Source: Cyanomargarita calcarea GSE-NOS-MK-12-04C
Lineage (GTDB): Bacteria > Cyanobacteriota > Cyanobacteriia > Cyanobacteriales > Nostocaceae
Assembly (NCBI GenBank): GCA_019359595.1
Contig: JAHHGZ010000030.1
Span: 44,095 to 108,094, forward strand
Length of the DNA stretch: 64,000 bases
Reading direction: 5' to 3'
The notes under the pieces are model-generated. The model was given only the letters and a program-made list of their open reading frames with translations, was not told where the DNA came from and searched no databases. This document shows, piece after piece, positions 56,055-64,000 of the stretch (within the stretch, counting starts at the first letter, position 1; each line of letters starts with the position of its first letter). The position numbers and the translations under genes are program-made.

Positions 56055-56483
56055 TTGTGCTTATACGGCAGCCCTAATATCAACTATCAATACGGGAGCG
56101 TGACCTTATATGCCGAAAAATGGACAAGCGAATTATATGACCTCGCATCCCGCATCACCGAACACGTTGGACACAGCTTCCAGTATGTAATTGGCAACTT
56201 GTACCGCAGCGGTGACGATTCTATCGGCTGGCACGCTGACAACGATTCTTCAATGCGTAGACATCCAGCGATCGCCAGCATTTCACTTGGGCAAATGCGC
56301 TTATTCCAAATCAAAAAAGTTGGCAGTGAAGGCAAACCCGAGTCAATCTGGCTCGAACACGGCAGCCTCTTACTAATGCAGCCAGGAATGCAGGAAACTC
56401 ATGTTCACCGCGTGCCCAAAGTAACGAAGGGGTGGTGCGGTGAGCGAATTAATTTGACCTTTCGTCCTTACAAACATGATTAA
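56055..56483 (+). CDS. AlkB-like 2OG-Fe(II) oxygenase, N-terminus missing or recombined
   Basis: A 142-aa frame (TTG start) with the AlkB core: YRSGDDSIGWHADND (Fe-binding His-x-Asp), IASISLGQMRLFQI, HGSLLLMQPGMQETHVHRVP (second Fe His) and CGERINLTFRPY with the Arg pair for 2-oxoglutarate. AlkB enzymes oxidatively remove alkyl groups from DNA or RNA bases. Coding-like residues continue upstream in frame (LNWQQHSTNRFGFSTPNPR) without an ATG until a stop at about 55951, just after shared exit T, so its 5' end was probably replaced by array joining. The next gene overlaps its stop by 8 nt. Confidence 0.75.
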   Translation: MCLYGSPNINYQYGSVTLYAEKWTSELYDLASRITEHVGHSFQYVIGNLYRSGDDSIGWHADNDSSMRRHPAIASISLGQMRLFQIKKVGSEGKPESIWLEHGSLLLMQPGMQETHVHRVPKVTKGWCGERINLTFRPYKHD

Positions 56484-56868
56484 TAACAAAATTCTTTTTG
56501 AACTCACATCTGGCATCAAAACAGCTGAACATCTGAGAGTCGCTTGTAAATGTGACTACGATAATCTGTTTAACGAATTAACTCGCCTACTGAAGAATGG
56601 ATGTATCGAATTTTGTTACGGTGAATTTGAAATAATTCACTACCGCCTAGTAGAGATATCAAATTGCATAGTAATGCCGGCTTCAAATTGGGTGGAATTA
56701 CCAGAAAATTATACCTTCTTCAGATTTGGAAAATTATCAGAGCGTAAAAATGCAAATCACATCGATGCGATCGTATTAATCACATCGAAGGAGTCATTAC
56801 GATCGCTTCTTATCATAGATTCCACTTCAAAGAATTCTCCTCATTCTTTTTGCGGCAGCGCAGGATGA
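56476..56868 (+). CDS. Hypothetical protein, possible winged helix
   Basis: A 130-aa protein. The start (LFELTSGIKTAEHLRVACKC..., LFNELTRLLKNGCIEF) is a helix-rich segment of winged-helix character. The remainder (ENYTFFRFGKLSERKNANHI, LITSKESLRSLLII) is not recognised. It overlaps the alkB-like gene and the next gene, giving a coupled three-gene unit. Function unknown. Confidence 0.5.
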   Translation: MINNKILFELTSGIKTAEHLRVACKCDYDNLFNELTRLLKNGCIEFCYGEFEIIHYRLVEISNCIVMPASNWVELPENYTFFRFGKLSERKNANHIDAIVLITSKESLRSLLIIDSTSKNSPHSFCGSAG

Positions 56869-57320
56869 TTGCTTACCACGATTGTTCGGAGGACAAGGTA
56901 ATAAAGAAAGAAGGAATTGCGGTAGCCCGAAATGCAATCTTCACTGAAAAACAGCGCATTTCAGATTTGATTTATTCTCAAATCCCCTTGGAACGACGAT
57001 TATTCTTTGAGCAGTCACGGCGAAAATTGGGGTTGCGGCAGGCCTTAAAGTTAACCGTTGATGTCCCAACCAGCCTTGAGTTTGAGCCACAATACCAGGA
57101 GGTCAAAGGTATTGAGGTGGACGATACAAAAGACCTGAACAAACCATATTTGAAAAAAAATGTTGAAACTCGTATTAATTCAACTTACTGCCCTCAAGAC
57201 AAAAAGCCGAAATGGTACAAATTGACTAACTCCAACGGTTGGTCTTTCTACGAGTGCAAGGGCTGTTCTGTACGTTGTGGGGAAAGCGTGGGAGTGGGCA
57301 ATGTGGAGCCTGTTAACTGA
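56865..57320 (+). CDS. Hypothetical protein with Cys-rich C-terminus
   Basis: A 151-aa protein. ATG 56865 overlaps the upstream stop in an ATGA. The middle is charged and helical (EKQRISDLIYSQIPLERRLF), and the end holds CPQDK...YECKGCSVRCG, which could bind zinc. No named domain. The last 73 bp overlap the convergent tail gene at 57248. Confidence 0.5.
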   Translation: MIAYHDCSEDKVIKKEGIAVARNAIFTEKQRISDLIYSQIPLERRLFFEQSRRKLGLRQALKLTVDVPTSLEFEPQYQEVKGIEVDDTKDLNKPYLKKNVETRINSTYCPQDKKPKWYKLTNSNGWSFYECKGCSVRCGESVGVGNVEPVN

Positions 57321-57823
57321 AAATCAAATCCAGAATCAGTCAGCTTTTGATTGATACTGGCAATTTCCTCGGCACTAAAATCACCCAGCCCGGAGATACT
57401 GCTCATTGCTTCTCGAAGTTTGGCTAGAGCGAACTGCAGCGTTTCCACTTTTCGTAAAGTCGTAAGCGAAGATAACAACGTTGTGAAGGCAGTATTTGCC
57501 TTTAAAGTGCGTTCGGCCGCAGTGTAGGCATGTGCCCACTCTGGAGAGCTTTGCAATAAAGAGATAAGTTTATCCCAATTCTCCTCCAGATTAATTAGAG
57601 GAACGACGGCTGGTTTGGTAGCCTCCCAAGCATTAGTCGTGCTATCCCAATAATGTTCGTTTGATGGCTGTTCTGGTCTAGGGAGTACGTTTTCTCCATC
57701 CCAGTAAACTTCATGTACAAGTAAATTTGGTCCCTCAATGCATTTGTATCCGCTTGGAAGGCCCGCTTCCAAGCAGGAATCTGTAATACCCGCAATCTCA
57801 TCATTGCAAATAAAAAAAATCAT
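57248..57823 (-). CDS. Phage tail-fibre-associated protein (G-like position)
   Basis: A 191-aa protein downstream of, and 4 nt overlapping (ATGA), the fibre gene. The N-terminal part (MIFFICNDEIAG, KCIEGPNLLVHEVYWDGENV) suits a short domain of the tail-fibre assembly type. The C-terminal half is helical (FTTLLSSLTTLRKVETLQFA). The place corresponds to gene G of P2, a tail-fibre assembly chaperone; sequence alone does not prove it. Confidence 0.6.
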   Translation of the reverse strand: MIFFICNDEIAGITDSCLEAGLPSGYKCIEGPNLLVHEVYWDGENVLPRPEQPSNEHYWDSTTNAWEATKPAVVPLINLEENWDKLISLLQSSPEWAHAYTAAERTLKANTAFTTLLSSLTTLRKVETLQFALAKLREAMSSISGLGDFSAEEIASINQKLTDSGFDFQLTGSTLPTPTLSPQRTEQPLHS

Positions 57824-59190
57824 ATTGGTAAAAAAGACTGTAGTATTAACTGGCCGCTGCCGCCGTTGCCACCATTGCTATCTGTCGCAGTTCCGGATTG
57901 CCCCCCAAATGTTCCGCCCAGTGATGCGGATACGCCCGGTGGTGTCCCGCTTGCTGTCCCACCCGTTCCTCCTGTGAGGTTAATAGTTGCTCCGGTAGTG
58001 TTTGTATTTGGTGATTGCAGCACCACATAGCCACCGCCTCCACCCGCTCCGCCTCCGCTACCGCTGGAAAAATTTTGCCTCACTCCATTGGCTCCATTGC
58101 CACCTTTGGCGGAAAGCACAGCAGCGGCAGTGACTGTAATCGATACCAAAGATTTAAGCCAAATCAATCCTCCACTACCTCCACCTGCCCCAGGCAATAC
58201 GATAGACGCTTCCGACTCCGCGACAAGAACCGAACCGATAACTGCATTTCCGCTGTTGCAATTGATTGCTCCTGTCACTGCAATGCCAAGAGCTGCGTCA
58301 ACAATAAATACACCACCGCCTGCGCCTCCTTTGGAGGTAATGAACTGGGAACTGCCTAAAGAATTAGTAATAATCCCCAAGCCCGCAGCTCCACCTGAGC
58401 CTGTATTGGCTGCACCTGAGAAACTGTAGGAATAAACAGGTGCAGGAGACGAATTGTGTCCGCCACCACCTCCAGGGCCTAATCCGGAATCTGCCAGGAT
58501 TAAAGAAGTTGCTGGCGGGCTACCGGCAAAGCCTCTACCTCCCGGAACTATGGGTGCGACATTGATGCTGCCGTCAATAGTTACTGTGCCGGAAGCGATT
58601 ATGTGCAAAAAGCCCGAAACAGTAAGGTTTACACCAGTGTTAAGTGTAAAGTTTCGCACATATTTTGTGCCGCTTAGGCTCTGGTTGGAGCTAATTGTCA
58701 AGTCGCCTTCATAGCCGCCTGAGCCAAAGCTAGCTACTGTATTAGCTCTGGGCTGAATTTGAAAGCGTGGGCGCAAATCCACAACAGAGCTAATACTGCC
58801 AGCGCTTGTTATTACCTTGGCTAGTGGCGTACACCGTACCGGCAACAAGCTACCTACTGCCACTGTGCCTACTTCGCTGACATACACATAGTTAGTGGCG
58901 TTGTTGGTAACTGATAAATTGGCGGGTGATATGGTAGCGATCGCGCTATCCGCTAGGATGACGCTGCCACCTTGATAACCAACAGTTAATCCTGTAGCTG
59001 CTTGCACTTTGAGCGTGTCTCTAAAAGTCGTCCACTCCGGCTTAATTTGTCCTGCCGTATCACTCAAGTCGCTGTTAGTAATTTTTGCAAAATGTCCATC
59101 AAAATCTAGTCCATCGAATACTGGATTGTTGATGGAATTAAGGAAATCTGGATTTACCGGTGTGCCATTTACAAAGGTTGTTTTTGTCAT
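57820..59190 (-). CDS. Tail-fibre-like protein, Gly-rich
   Basis: A 456-aa protein with an N-terminal attachment region (TFVNGTPVNPDFLNSINNPV), a middle domain (YVYVSEVGTVAVGSLLPVRC) and a long C-terminal part with many Gly-rich turns (GPGGGGGH, GGAGGGVFI, GAGGGGGYVVLQSPNT), resembling phage fibre domains and Gly-rich collagen-like caps. It should recognise the cell surface. Position matches gene H in P2-type tails. Confidence 0.72.
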   Translation of the reverse strand: MTKTTFVNGTPVNPDFLNSINNPVFDGLDFDGHFAKITNSDLSDTAGQIKPEWTTFRDTLKVQAATGLTVGYQGGSVILADSAIATISPANLSVTNNATNYVYVSEVGTVAVGSLLPVRCTPLAKVITSAGSISSVVDLRPRFQIQPRANTVASFGSGGYEGDLTISSNQSLSGTKYVRNFTLNTGVNLTVSGFLHIIASGTVTIDGSINVAPIVPGGRGFAGSPPATSLILADSGLGPGGGGGHNSSPAPVYSYSFSGAANTGSGGAAGLGIITNSLGSSQFITSKGGAGGGVFIVDAALGIAVTGAINCNSGNAVIGSVLVAESEASIVLPGAGGGSGGLIWLKSLVSITVTAAAVLSAKGGNGANGVRQNFSSGSGGGAGGGGGYVVLQSPNTNTTGATINLTGGTGGTASGTPPGVSASLGGTFGGQSGTATDSNGGNGGSGQLILQSFLPI

Positions 59191-59196
59191 TAATAA

Positions 59197-59436
59197 TTAC
59201 CAAAATAATCTTTTGCCAGAGCAGCGAGTGAAATAAGTATTGCTTCCAGAATTGTCATTAGAAATAGTGCCATCGCTGGAGACTCGAACTTTAAATTGTG
59301 CTGTTTGAGCAGCCGATAAATAAAGTTGGTCGGGAGTTGTGGACGTGTCAATCATTGGAGCGTCAAGGGTGACAATCAATTCCCCAGTAATTGGCACCCC
59401 ACCGGAATCTACAATTTTGCCTACGATTTGGGTCAT
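59197..59436 (-). CDS. Small phage protein, carboxypeptidase-regulatory-like
   Basis: A 79-aa protein (MTQIVGKIVDSGGVPITGEL, QFKVRVSSDGTISNDNSGSN). The early GKIVDSGGVPITG motif is like a carboxypeptidase-regulatory or Ig-like domain of phage tails. It lies between the fibre and gpI genes. The start is ATG 59436; six upstream in-frame codons to 59454 are unlikely. Confidence 0.55.
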   Translation of the reverse strand: MTQIVGKIVDSGGVPITGELIVTLDAPMIDTSTTPDQLYLSAAQTAQFKVRVSSDGTISNDNSGSNTYFTRCSGKRLFW

Positions 59437-59460
59437 GGGGCTACAATTCCCCACAAGGCT

Positions 59461-60135
59461 CTAATTTTCTACACCAATATCAAAACAGGGGTCTCCAGCG
59501 CAAGAAAATCCACAATAGAATTGAGAATAACACACTGTCGATTTTACGTATACTGGTCCATACAGGCGATTAAATTTACTTGCTAATCGCCACTGATACG
59601 AAGTTCGCAAATATGCAAGTGGCAGCAGTAAGAAGTATTCCAGCGCTTCCCCGCCCAGCGCTTCACCTGCTTTATTCCGTCCGGCTAAAAATTCACCCAA
59701 AAGATAAATTTTGCCTTGGATGTCAAAAGTCTCCAGCAAGAATTCTAGTACAGCCCTAGTGCCTTTTGATTCCCAAATAAAGATAAAGGCATTGGCGATG
59801 AGCGCCCGTTTTTGGGCCTCAGTCCATGAAGTTTCCCAATGTTCACCGGTAAAGCCACACAGTTGCGCTAACCAGTCTAGATTGTCAGGTGCCGCTGTAA
59901 CTGGGTCAAGATAGTCTCTGTAAAAGTTTTGAGTCGCCTGAAGAATTGAAATCAGTAATTCGTCAATGGGTGCTGTTAACCAATCTGCAACTGGTTCCAA
60001 TTCTCGGTCATCGCTACTTATCTGGTACTTTTCTTCAGCAATTGGCAGCATGAAGTAAATTGGCCGCCCTTGCTCCCACGCGCTAGTCAAGGTCGCCCCC
60101 TTCACCGTAGCTAAAAGTGAAAGTTTGCCCATCAA
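59461..60135 (-). CDS. Phage tail protein I (P2 gpI family)
   Basis: A 224-aa baseplate protein. The typical segment is LDWLAQLCGFTGEHWETSWT..KRALIANAFIFIWESKGT, followed by RAVLEFLLETFDI. Its C-terminal part is Tyr/Cys-rich (YSQFYCGFSCAGDPC). gpI with gpJ forms wedges of the contractile-tail baseplate. It overlaps gene J by 53 bp in another frame. Confidence 0.85.
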   Translation of the reverse strand: MMGKLSLLATVKGATLTSAWEQGRPIYFMLPIAEEKYQISSDDRELEPVADWLTAPIDELLISILQATQNFYRDYLDPVTAAPDNLDWLAQLCGFTGEHWETSWTEAQKRALIANAFIFIWESKGTRAVLEFLLETFDIQGKIYLLGEFLAGRNKAGEALGGEALEYFLLLPLAYLRTSYQWRLASKFNRLYGPVYVKSTVCYSQFYCGFSCAGDPCFDIGVEN

Positions 60136-61273
60136 GTACCAGATCGAGCGTCAGGTCAAAAAGATGTGCTGCGCTATAGGCGTTGGGCAATGGAATATCA
60201 GCATAACTTACATTCAGGGCTGTGTGTGTTGACACAGATTGTACGTAGTTTACGCCTGCCAACTTCACCTGAAATTCCAACTCTTTGAGAATTATTGTTT
60301 GCCCTAAAGGAAGATTGCCCGGTTGTAAATAATCTTGCAGTTTTTGATAGATACTTAAGGCGATCGCTTCTGGGTTGGAGCCAGGTAGCAATGATGCAAT
60401 CGCATAAACTTCTAGTGGTACTAATTCAATGCTGGAAGCATATACCCTCACTCCTATTGGTGCTTTTCCCCCACTTGAAAGTGAGAAACGCAAATTATTA
60501 ATTTGAGCTTGATTTAACTGCGTGCCATCAGGGTTTAGCCCGAAAATATGCACCGCACCTTTTTCAAAAGTGATTTTATCAGCTGCTAGCAACCCTACTG
60601 CTCTTGCCACACTTCCCTCACCCAGTTGCAGTTTTGCCTCCTGTTCGTAATCATCGGCACTAGTTAACCCTCGCCGCCGCAGCGTGATAAACCCCCGTGC
60701 CCTAGCCTCGTCCACTGTCTCTTCATCAATGCCCCCGGTGGACGGCTCAGTATTAACCACTGACTGAAGAAATGCCCTAGATTCTGAAAGATTCTTAATT
60801 GTGTAGCTGGGTAAATTGTAAGTTCTGCCTAAATTTTCGGCTGTGGCACTGACAATCCCAGATATTGCCCCACTAGGAATAACCAAGTCCTCGTCAGTGA
60901 AGAAATTGTAAGAATTACTGCTGTCGCTTACCAAATAGCCTGCGCTTAAGTAAAAGGGATTTCCCAAAGGTGCGGATAAAGTAAACGTTAAATTAACTTG
61001 CGCGGCTTTACCTAATCGCCTTTGTATTCCCGCTATTTTCAGAAATTCCAATGCCATCGCGGCAGGTAACTTGTTTGTGTAGTAAAGATGTTCTAGTACG
61101 GCAAATAAATGCCCTTCGTACAATGCTGAGATGGGCGAAGCAGCAGAGAAGTCGTTAAGAGTGCGATCGCTTGCAATGTAGCAGCGGTCGAGCATTGCCT
61201 GTAGCAGTAGTTTGGGGTCTGCCGGGTAAAGCGGTTCCGCTTCTAGGGGGGTAAATTGGGTCGGATTTGGCAT
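60083..61273 (-). CDS. Baseplate J-like protein
   Basis: A 396-aa baseplate J protein (P2 gpJ/Mu gp47 type). Signatures are the conserved region TGGIDEETVDEARARGF with a following LTSADDYEQEAKL and the AGYLVSDSS...FFTDEDLVIP beta region. The start is ATG 61273 (MPNPTQFTPLE); upstream in-frame residues overlap the promoter of the plus-strand gene at 61313. It forms baseplate wedges with gpI. Confidence 0.88.
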   Translation of the reverse strand: MPNPTQFTPLEAEPLYPADPKLLLQAMLDRCYIASDRTLNDFSAASPISALYEGHLFAVLEHLYYTNKLPAAMALEFLKIAGIQRRLGKAAQVNLTFTLSAPLGNPFYLSAGYLVSDSSNSYNFFTDEDLVIPSGAISGIVSATAENLGRTYNLPSYTIKNLSESRAFLQSVVNTEPSTGGIDEETVDEARARGFITLRRRGLTSADDYEQEAKLQLGEGSVARAVGLLAADKITFEKGAVHIFGLNPDGTQLNQAQINNLRFSLSSGGKAPIGVRVYASSIELVPLEVYAIASLLPGSNPEAIALSIYQKLQDYLQPGNLPLGQTIILKELEFQVKLAGVNYVQSVSTHTALNVSYADIPLPNAYSAAHLFDLTLDLVLDGQTFTFSYGEGGDLD

Positions 61274-61312
61274 AATATTTTTATAGTTCCCATTTCTCTT
61301 CTCATACAAAAA

Positions 61313-61894
61313 ATGCTTTACGAAGATTTAAGGCAATGGCGTGATATTTGTGAATTTTTTAATCAAATAAAATATAAGTTTATTTATTCACATGCTCTAA
61401 TAACTCGCCGATACATCTTATTACAGCCAGAAAGGAAGTTTCGCCGAGAAGAATTATGGTCAAAATATATGATTCAAATCTGCAGGTTTGGGCCTCATCC
61501 CTCCGCTTTTTACTGTTATCAAGGTAGTCGTAAAAATAAAGATTGGGGCTGGCAATTATTACCTGATTGGGAAGAAAAGATTAATTTTTTAGAGCAGATT
61601 GTTCTTTTTGATTATAACCCTGACGACTTGCCACAGCCTTGGAGACGGCGAATTTGGGAAGCTTTTTTTTCAGAAGAGAGAAAAAGAATTAGAGTATGAA
61701 CGTTTAGAGAGAGAGCAAAAGTTGAGAAACCAAGAGGAAGTAAATGCTTTCACTCTCGTCAAGAAGAAAAAAGACAAAAAATGTTATCTGGAGATTGTCC
61801 TGTTAATTTTCATTGCCAGTCCATGACAGGGGCATTTGTAGCTGGCGAATGTCTAAATTTTGAAGCATGTAAGCAATTTATGCAGTTGCTTTAA
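61313..61894 (+). pseudogene. Plus-strand cargo gene inside the tail operon, two frameshifts
   Basis: ATG 61313 opens MLYEDLRQWRDICEFFNQIK..., ending EAFFSEERKRIRV at a stop at 61697. After an eight-T run at 61663-61670 a coiled-coil-like frame (ELEYERLEREQKLRNQEEV) continues in another frame, and a third stretch in the first frame ends RQEEKRQKMLSGDCPV... with a TAA at 61892, exactly at the stop of the convergent gp25 gene. One base less in the T run and a compensating change near 61755 restore a protein of about 190 aa. Unknown family; probable cargo (moron) gene. Confidence 0.45.
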
Positions 61895-62256
61895 TTTCTT
61901 AAGTTTAAGCTTATTGGTGGTTGCGGTATTTCATCAATTGACCACTCAATCCGTACGTTGAAAACTCCACTTTCCTCGACATTGCCGGTCACTTCAAACT
62001 CGACATCTGGAATTTGTTCCTCCAACGCTACTTTGATACGGCTCAGTACCGCTTGGGGATGCTGCACTGCATCGAATACAAAGTCAGGGCAACCGAATTG
62101 TTGGCGCATTACCAATTCGCCTGGACGAACTTCGAGTACAGTGAAGATCGCGTCTCTTATGCAATCAAGATCCTCAGATAATTTCAGAGATCCATTAGAA
62201 ATTTGTAGAGGATATGCTAATCCTCTAAGAATCGTTTTCCTTTGAGAGTTAATCAC
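61891..62256 (-). CDS. GPW/gp25 family baseplate protein
   Basis: A 121-aa protein with the GPW/gp25 core (GLAYPLQISNGSLKLSEDLD, IRDAIFTVLEVRPGELVMRQ, FGCPDFVFDA). Homologues join the hub and wedge of contractile-tail baseplates (P2 gpW, T4 gp25). It lies between V and J genes as in P2. Confidence 0.85.
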   Translation of the reverse strand: MINSQRKTILRGLAYPLQISNGSLKLSEDLDCIRDAIFTVLEVRPGELVMRQQFGCPDFVFDAVQHPQAVLSRIKVALEEQIPDVEFEVTGNVEESGVFNVRIEWSIDEIPQPPISLNLRN

Positions 62257-62272
62257 TTGCTTTACCTAAAGA

Positions 62273-62887
62273 TTAATATCCCCGTTGGTTATTGGTGTCG
62301 TTGTCTGAGTCTTTGCTTCCCACAACGATGATGCTTTTGCCATTGATTGTCACATCACTAGCACCTACGATCGCGATTGCAGCCCCGCCAGCGTTCCAAG
62401 TCCACTCACTCCCCGAACTTCCCCCCATCACCCATTCTTGCCCTGCAGCGTTCCCGAAGCGTAATGCACCACCACTCATCACTACATATCCACCGCTCCC
62501 GTCTTCTAGTCGCACCTGGGTTTGACCTTTGATAGTTACCTGCGAACCCTCTGCAGTCAGTGTGATTTCTCCAATTTGAGTGTTTAGGGTGAAATTGTCC
62601 TCCACTTTTACTGCGTGACTTTTGTCAATTTCGTCAATGCGATCGCCCGTGGTTTGGTGTATCGAATCACCCACTACAGTCCGGCGGTCATTGCCTGGAA
62701 CTTCTACTGCACAATCATTCACTGGGTCTGATTGCGTTGGGTCAGGGGGGTTCGTGTCGTTGTGTGTCACACCAAGCCACACTCCATCGTGGGGGTCACC
62801 ATCAAGAAATTGGAAATATATGGTGCTGCCAACTGTGGGAATGGGCGCATCCATCGCAGGGGCTGGGTTGCAGTGTGATTGCCCCAC
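62273..62887 (-). CDS. Baseplate spike protein (gpV-like, OB-fold)
   Basis: A 204-aa gpV-like protein: OB-fold start PTVGSTIYFQFLDGDPHDGV, followed by a beta-helix-like repeat part (VKVEDNFTLNTQIGEITLTA..., GSQVTIKGQTQVRLEDGSGG). It forms the trimeric puncturing spike. GTG 62887 is the only possible start and overlaps the M23-type frame by 121 bp. The M23 reading stops abruptly in that overlap, so fusion or deletion between the two genes is possible. Confidence 0.78.
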   Translation of the reverse strand: MGQSHCNPAPAMDAPIPTVGSTIYFQFLDGDPHDGVWLGVTHNDTNPPDPTQSDPVNDCAVEVPGNDRRTVVGDSIHQTTGDRIDEIDKSHAVKVEDNFTLNTQIGEITLTAEGSQVTIKGQTQVRLEDGSGGYVVMSGGALRFGNAAGQEWVMGGSSGSEWTWNAGGAAIAIVGASDVTINGKSIIVVGSKDSDNDTNNQRGY

Positions 62888-64000
62888 CCTCCACCACAGC
62901 GTTTATCACCCACGCGGCAATGACCAACAACATCTTCAACTACTCCGTCATTCATTGCCACGATAGGGGTGTTGAGGTTGTTAGCAATATCTAAGATACG
63001 ATGCATATAACCTGGGCTTCTCCCAGGTCTTGAGCCGTAACCATCACCGGTTCTGCCCGCACACGGCATGATCCAGCCACCTGGCATTTGAGAACCTGGT
63101 TGTACTGGACTAGAGTCGGTAGTTGCCGTGTTTGCAACAGTTACAGTAGCCTGGGGTGGTGCTGCTTGGGGGGTGTAAAACTGAATTTCTGTTACTCCCC
63201 CAGGGAATTTGTGACGTACACTCGATACACGCCACTCCCTGTCAAATGGTGGGGGTACGAGATTCCCAGAAATGCCAATAATGCTTCCCGGTGCAAGGGT
63301 TAAAATTTGCGGGGTAGTAATGACGGAGGCGTTGGACTCATACCCCTTGATTCGCTTGGCTTCGTCGGCGACCGCTATTCCTTCGGCTCGTCCATCAGCC
63401 AAGTCAATGGCTCCAATTGGTTGTCTGGGAAGTCCGGAAGCGTCTGTGGGTGTTCCGGAATTGGCGCTTTGTGCTACAGAAGGGGGATTGAAGTATTCGT
63501 CCGTTAATTTCAAGGAGTCCAAAGCTTCCTTGGAAACCTTGCTGCTAGCACTACTGATTTTACTTACAACACCGTTAGTTGCGGTACTTTCAGTTTCGAC
63601 TGTTGTTCCCTTGGTAGTTTCAGTTGTTGTAACAACTTTGTTAGTTGTGGTAACAACAGTCCCTTTTGTCACCTTGGTTTGAGTTTCTACCTTGGTGGTG
63701 ATTGTTCCCCGCTCAATGGTTTTGTTGGTGATAGTCGTAATTTCGGTAGTCGAACCGTCAGCGTTTTTGGTAGTTTTGACATCTCTTTTTTCTTTTTCAA
63801 CTTTCTTGAGGCTTTCTGCTGCTTTTGGCTCCTTTGAAGGTGAAGTTTTGGTGGGTTTGACATTGCCAGTTACGGGGTGTGAGTATCAATGGAACAGAAA
63901 ACCGGGATAAGAAAAATATCGTTTGAAATTAGCTGTCCAGCCATGTATATACATAGAAATACAGGCAGTATTCGGGTGGTAGGTAATTGTTGATGATTTG
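62767..64000 (-). pseudogene. D-like tail protein with M23 domain, in-frame stop, 5' end outside window
   Basis: An open frame from the window edge reads ...HGWTANFKRYFSYPGFLFH, TGA (63886-63888, where TGG would give Trp), YSHPVTGNVKP, a Lys/Thr-rich linker (to about 63600), a late-control-D-like segment (LTLAPGSIIGISGNLVPPPF, DREWRVSSVRHKFPGGVTEI) and an M23 metallopeptidase domain (GWIMPCAGRTGDGYGSRPGR, MHRILDIA, VEDVVGHCRVG). It ends in GGWGNHTATQP without the final His motif. The best long ORF starts near 63672, but no good start codon precedes it. Likely broken or read through. Confidence 0.6.

Larger units (their letters stand above)
49620..64000. mobile_element. Integrated phage-like element at tRNA-Ala, right end outside window
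   Basis: A tyrosine integrase gene sits 124 nt after tRNA-Ala, and the rest of the window holds only phage-type genes, small accessory genes and minus-strand tail genes in P2 order (D, V, W, J, I, H-like, G-like). No head or terminase genes are seen, so these should lie right of 64000 or be lost. Mixed broken reading frames suggest partial decay. The right attachment site cannot be seen. Confidence 0.72.

Noticed and set aside
58015..58429. Plus-strand ORFs of about 113 aa
   Set aside because: Shadows of the Gly-rich fibre gene; Gly codons read in reverse give Pro/Ala-rich frames.
57248..62887. Extracellular contractile injection system (eCIS) instead of phage
   Set aside because: Baseplate order is similar, but the integrase, tRNA site, P2-type H/G genes and absence of an eCIS AAA+ gene favour a phage. 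Not fully excluded because the right side is unseen.

Overview
The window is cyanobacterial, most likely from a filamentous heterocyst-type (Nostocales-like) genome. Supporting signs are frequent HIP1 sites (GCGATCGC), heptanucleotide short tandem repeats between genes, tocopherol cyclase, an efp-accB pair, many small hairpin/MITE-like repeats, and a group I intron inside a tRNA gene. Genus is not determined.

Left part (1-41 kb) is mostly chromosome with accessory patches. It starts with a partial DUF2288 gene, a decayed glycosyltransferase, a YdcF protein and tRNA-Arg(CCU) split by a 256-nt group I intron, then tocopherol cyclase and a J-domain/TPR protein. At 4.2-7.7 kb is a large caspase-alpha/beta-hydrolase fusion. 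At 8.2-10.5 kb is a run of wall/glucan-cleaving enzymes (L,D-transpeptidase-like, GH24 lysozyme, GH17 glucanase). Then come Uma2, a nucleotidyltransferase-fold protein, an AAA-like protein with a degenerate P-loop, a P2-type cation ATPase, a VanZ-LamG protein, an AtzG/AtzE-type amidase pair, an acyltransferase, proS, a GerMN protein, an ArsR-like regulator, accB and efp. At 29.5 kb lies a protein joining a cNMP-binding domain, a degenerate sigma-54-activator AAA+ domain and a membrane polyferredoxin. RadC, a phosphoribulokinase-like kinase, a GH13 amylase, an O-methyltransferase and an RTX-repeat protein follow.

At 41.4-47.9 kb two STAND-type NTPase genes lie together: a short AAA ATPase, and a very large protein with an N-terminal inactive-STAND-like region, a NACHT domain and TPRs. 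The TPR region is built of nearly identical 240-bp repeats and is broken by a 4-bp deletion in one copy. This looks like a conflict/defence or signalling module.

From 49.6 kb to the right edge is an integrated phage-like element abutting tRNA-Ala(UGC). It has a tyrosine integrase, a SWIM zinc-finger protein, an early accessory region, AlkB, and on the minus strand a contractile-tail block in P2 order (D/M23, V, W/gp25, J, I, H-like fibre, G-like protein). Several of its genes carry frameshifts, an in-frame stop or truncated ends.

The most unusual region is 51.7-55.95 kb, a three-fold tandem module. Each unit has a plus-strand ribbon-helix-helix (RHH) gene, its own private short DNA motif on both sides of that gene, a terminator, a shared 167-bp block ending in a 30-bp perfect palindrome, convergent small minus-strand genes, and a shared exit sequence. 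In all three units the RHH gene is followed by a conserved coiled-coil-like reading frame in -1, and in one unit the overlap holds a canonical A7 slippery heptamer. I know of no description of this arrangement.
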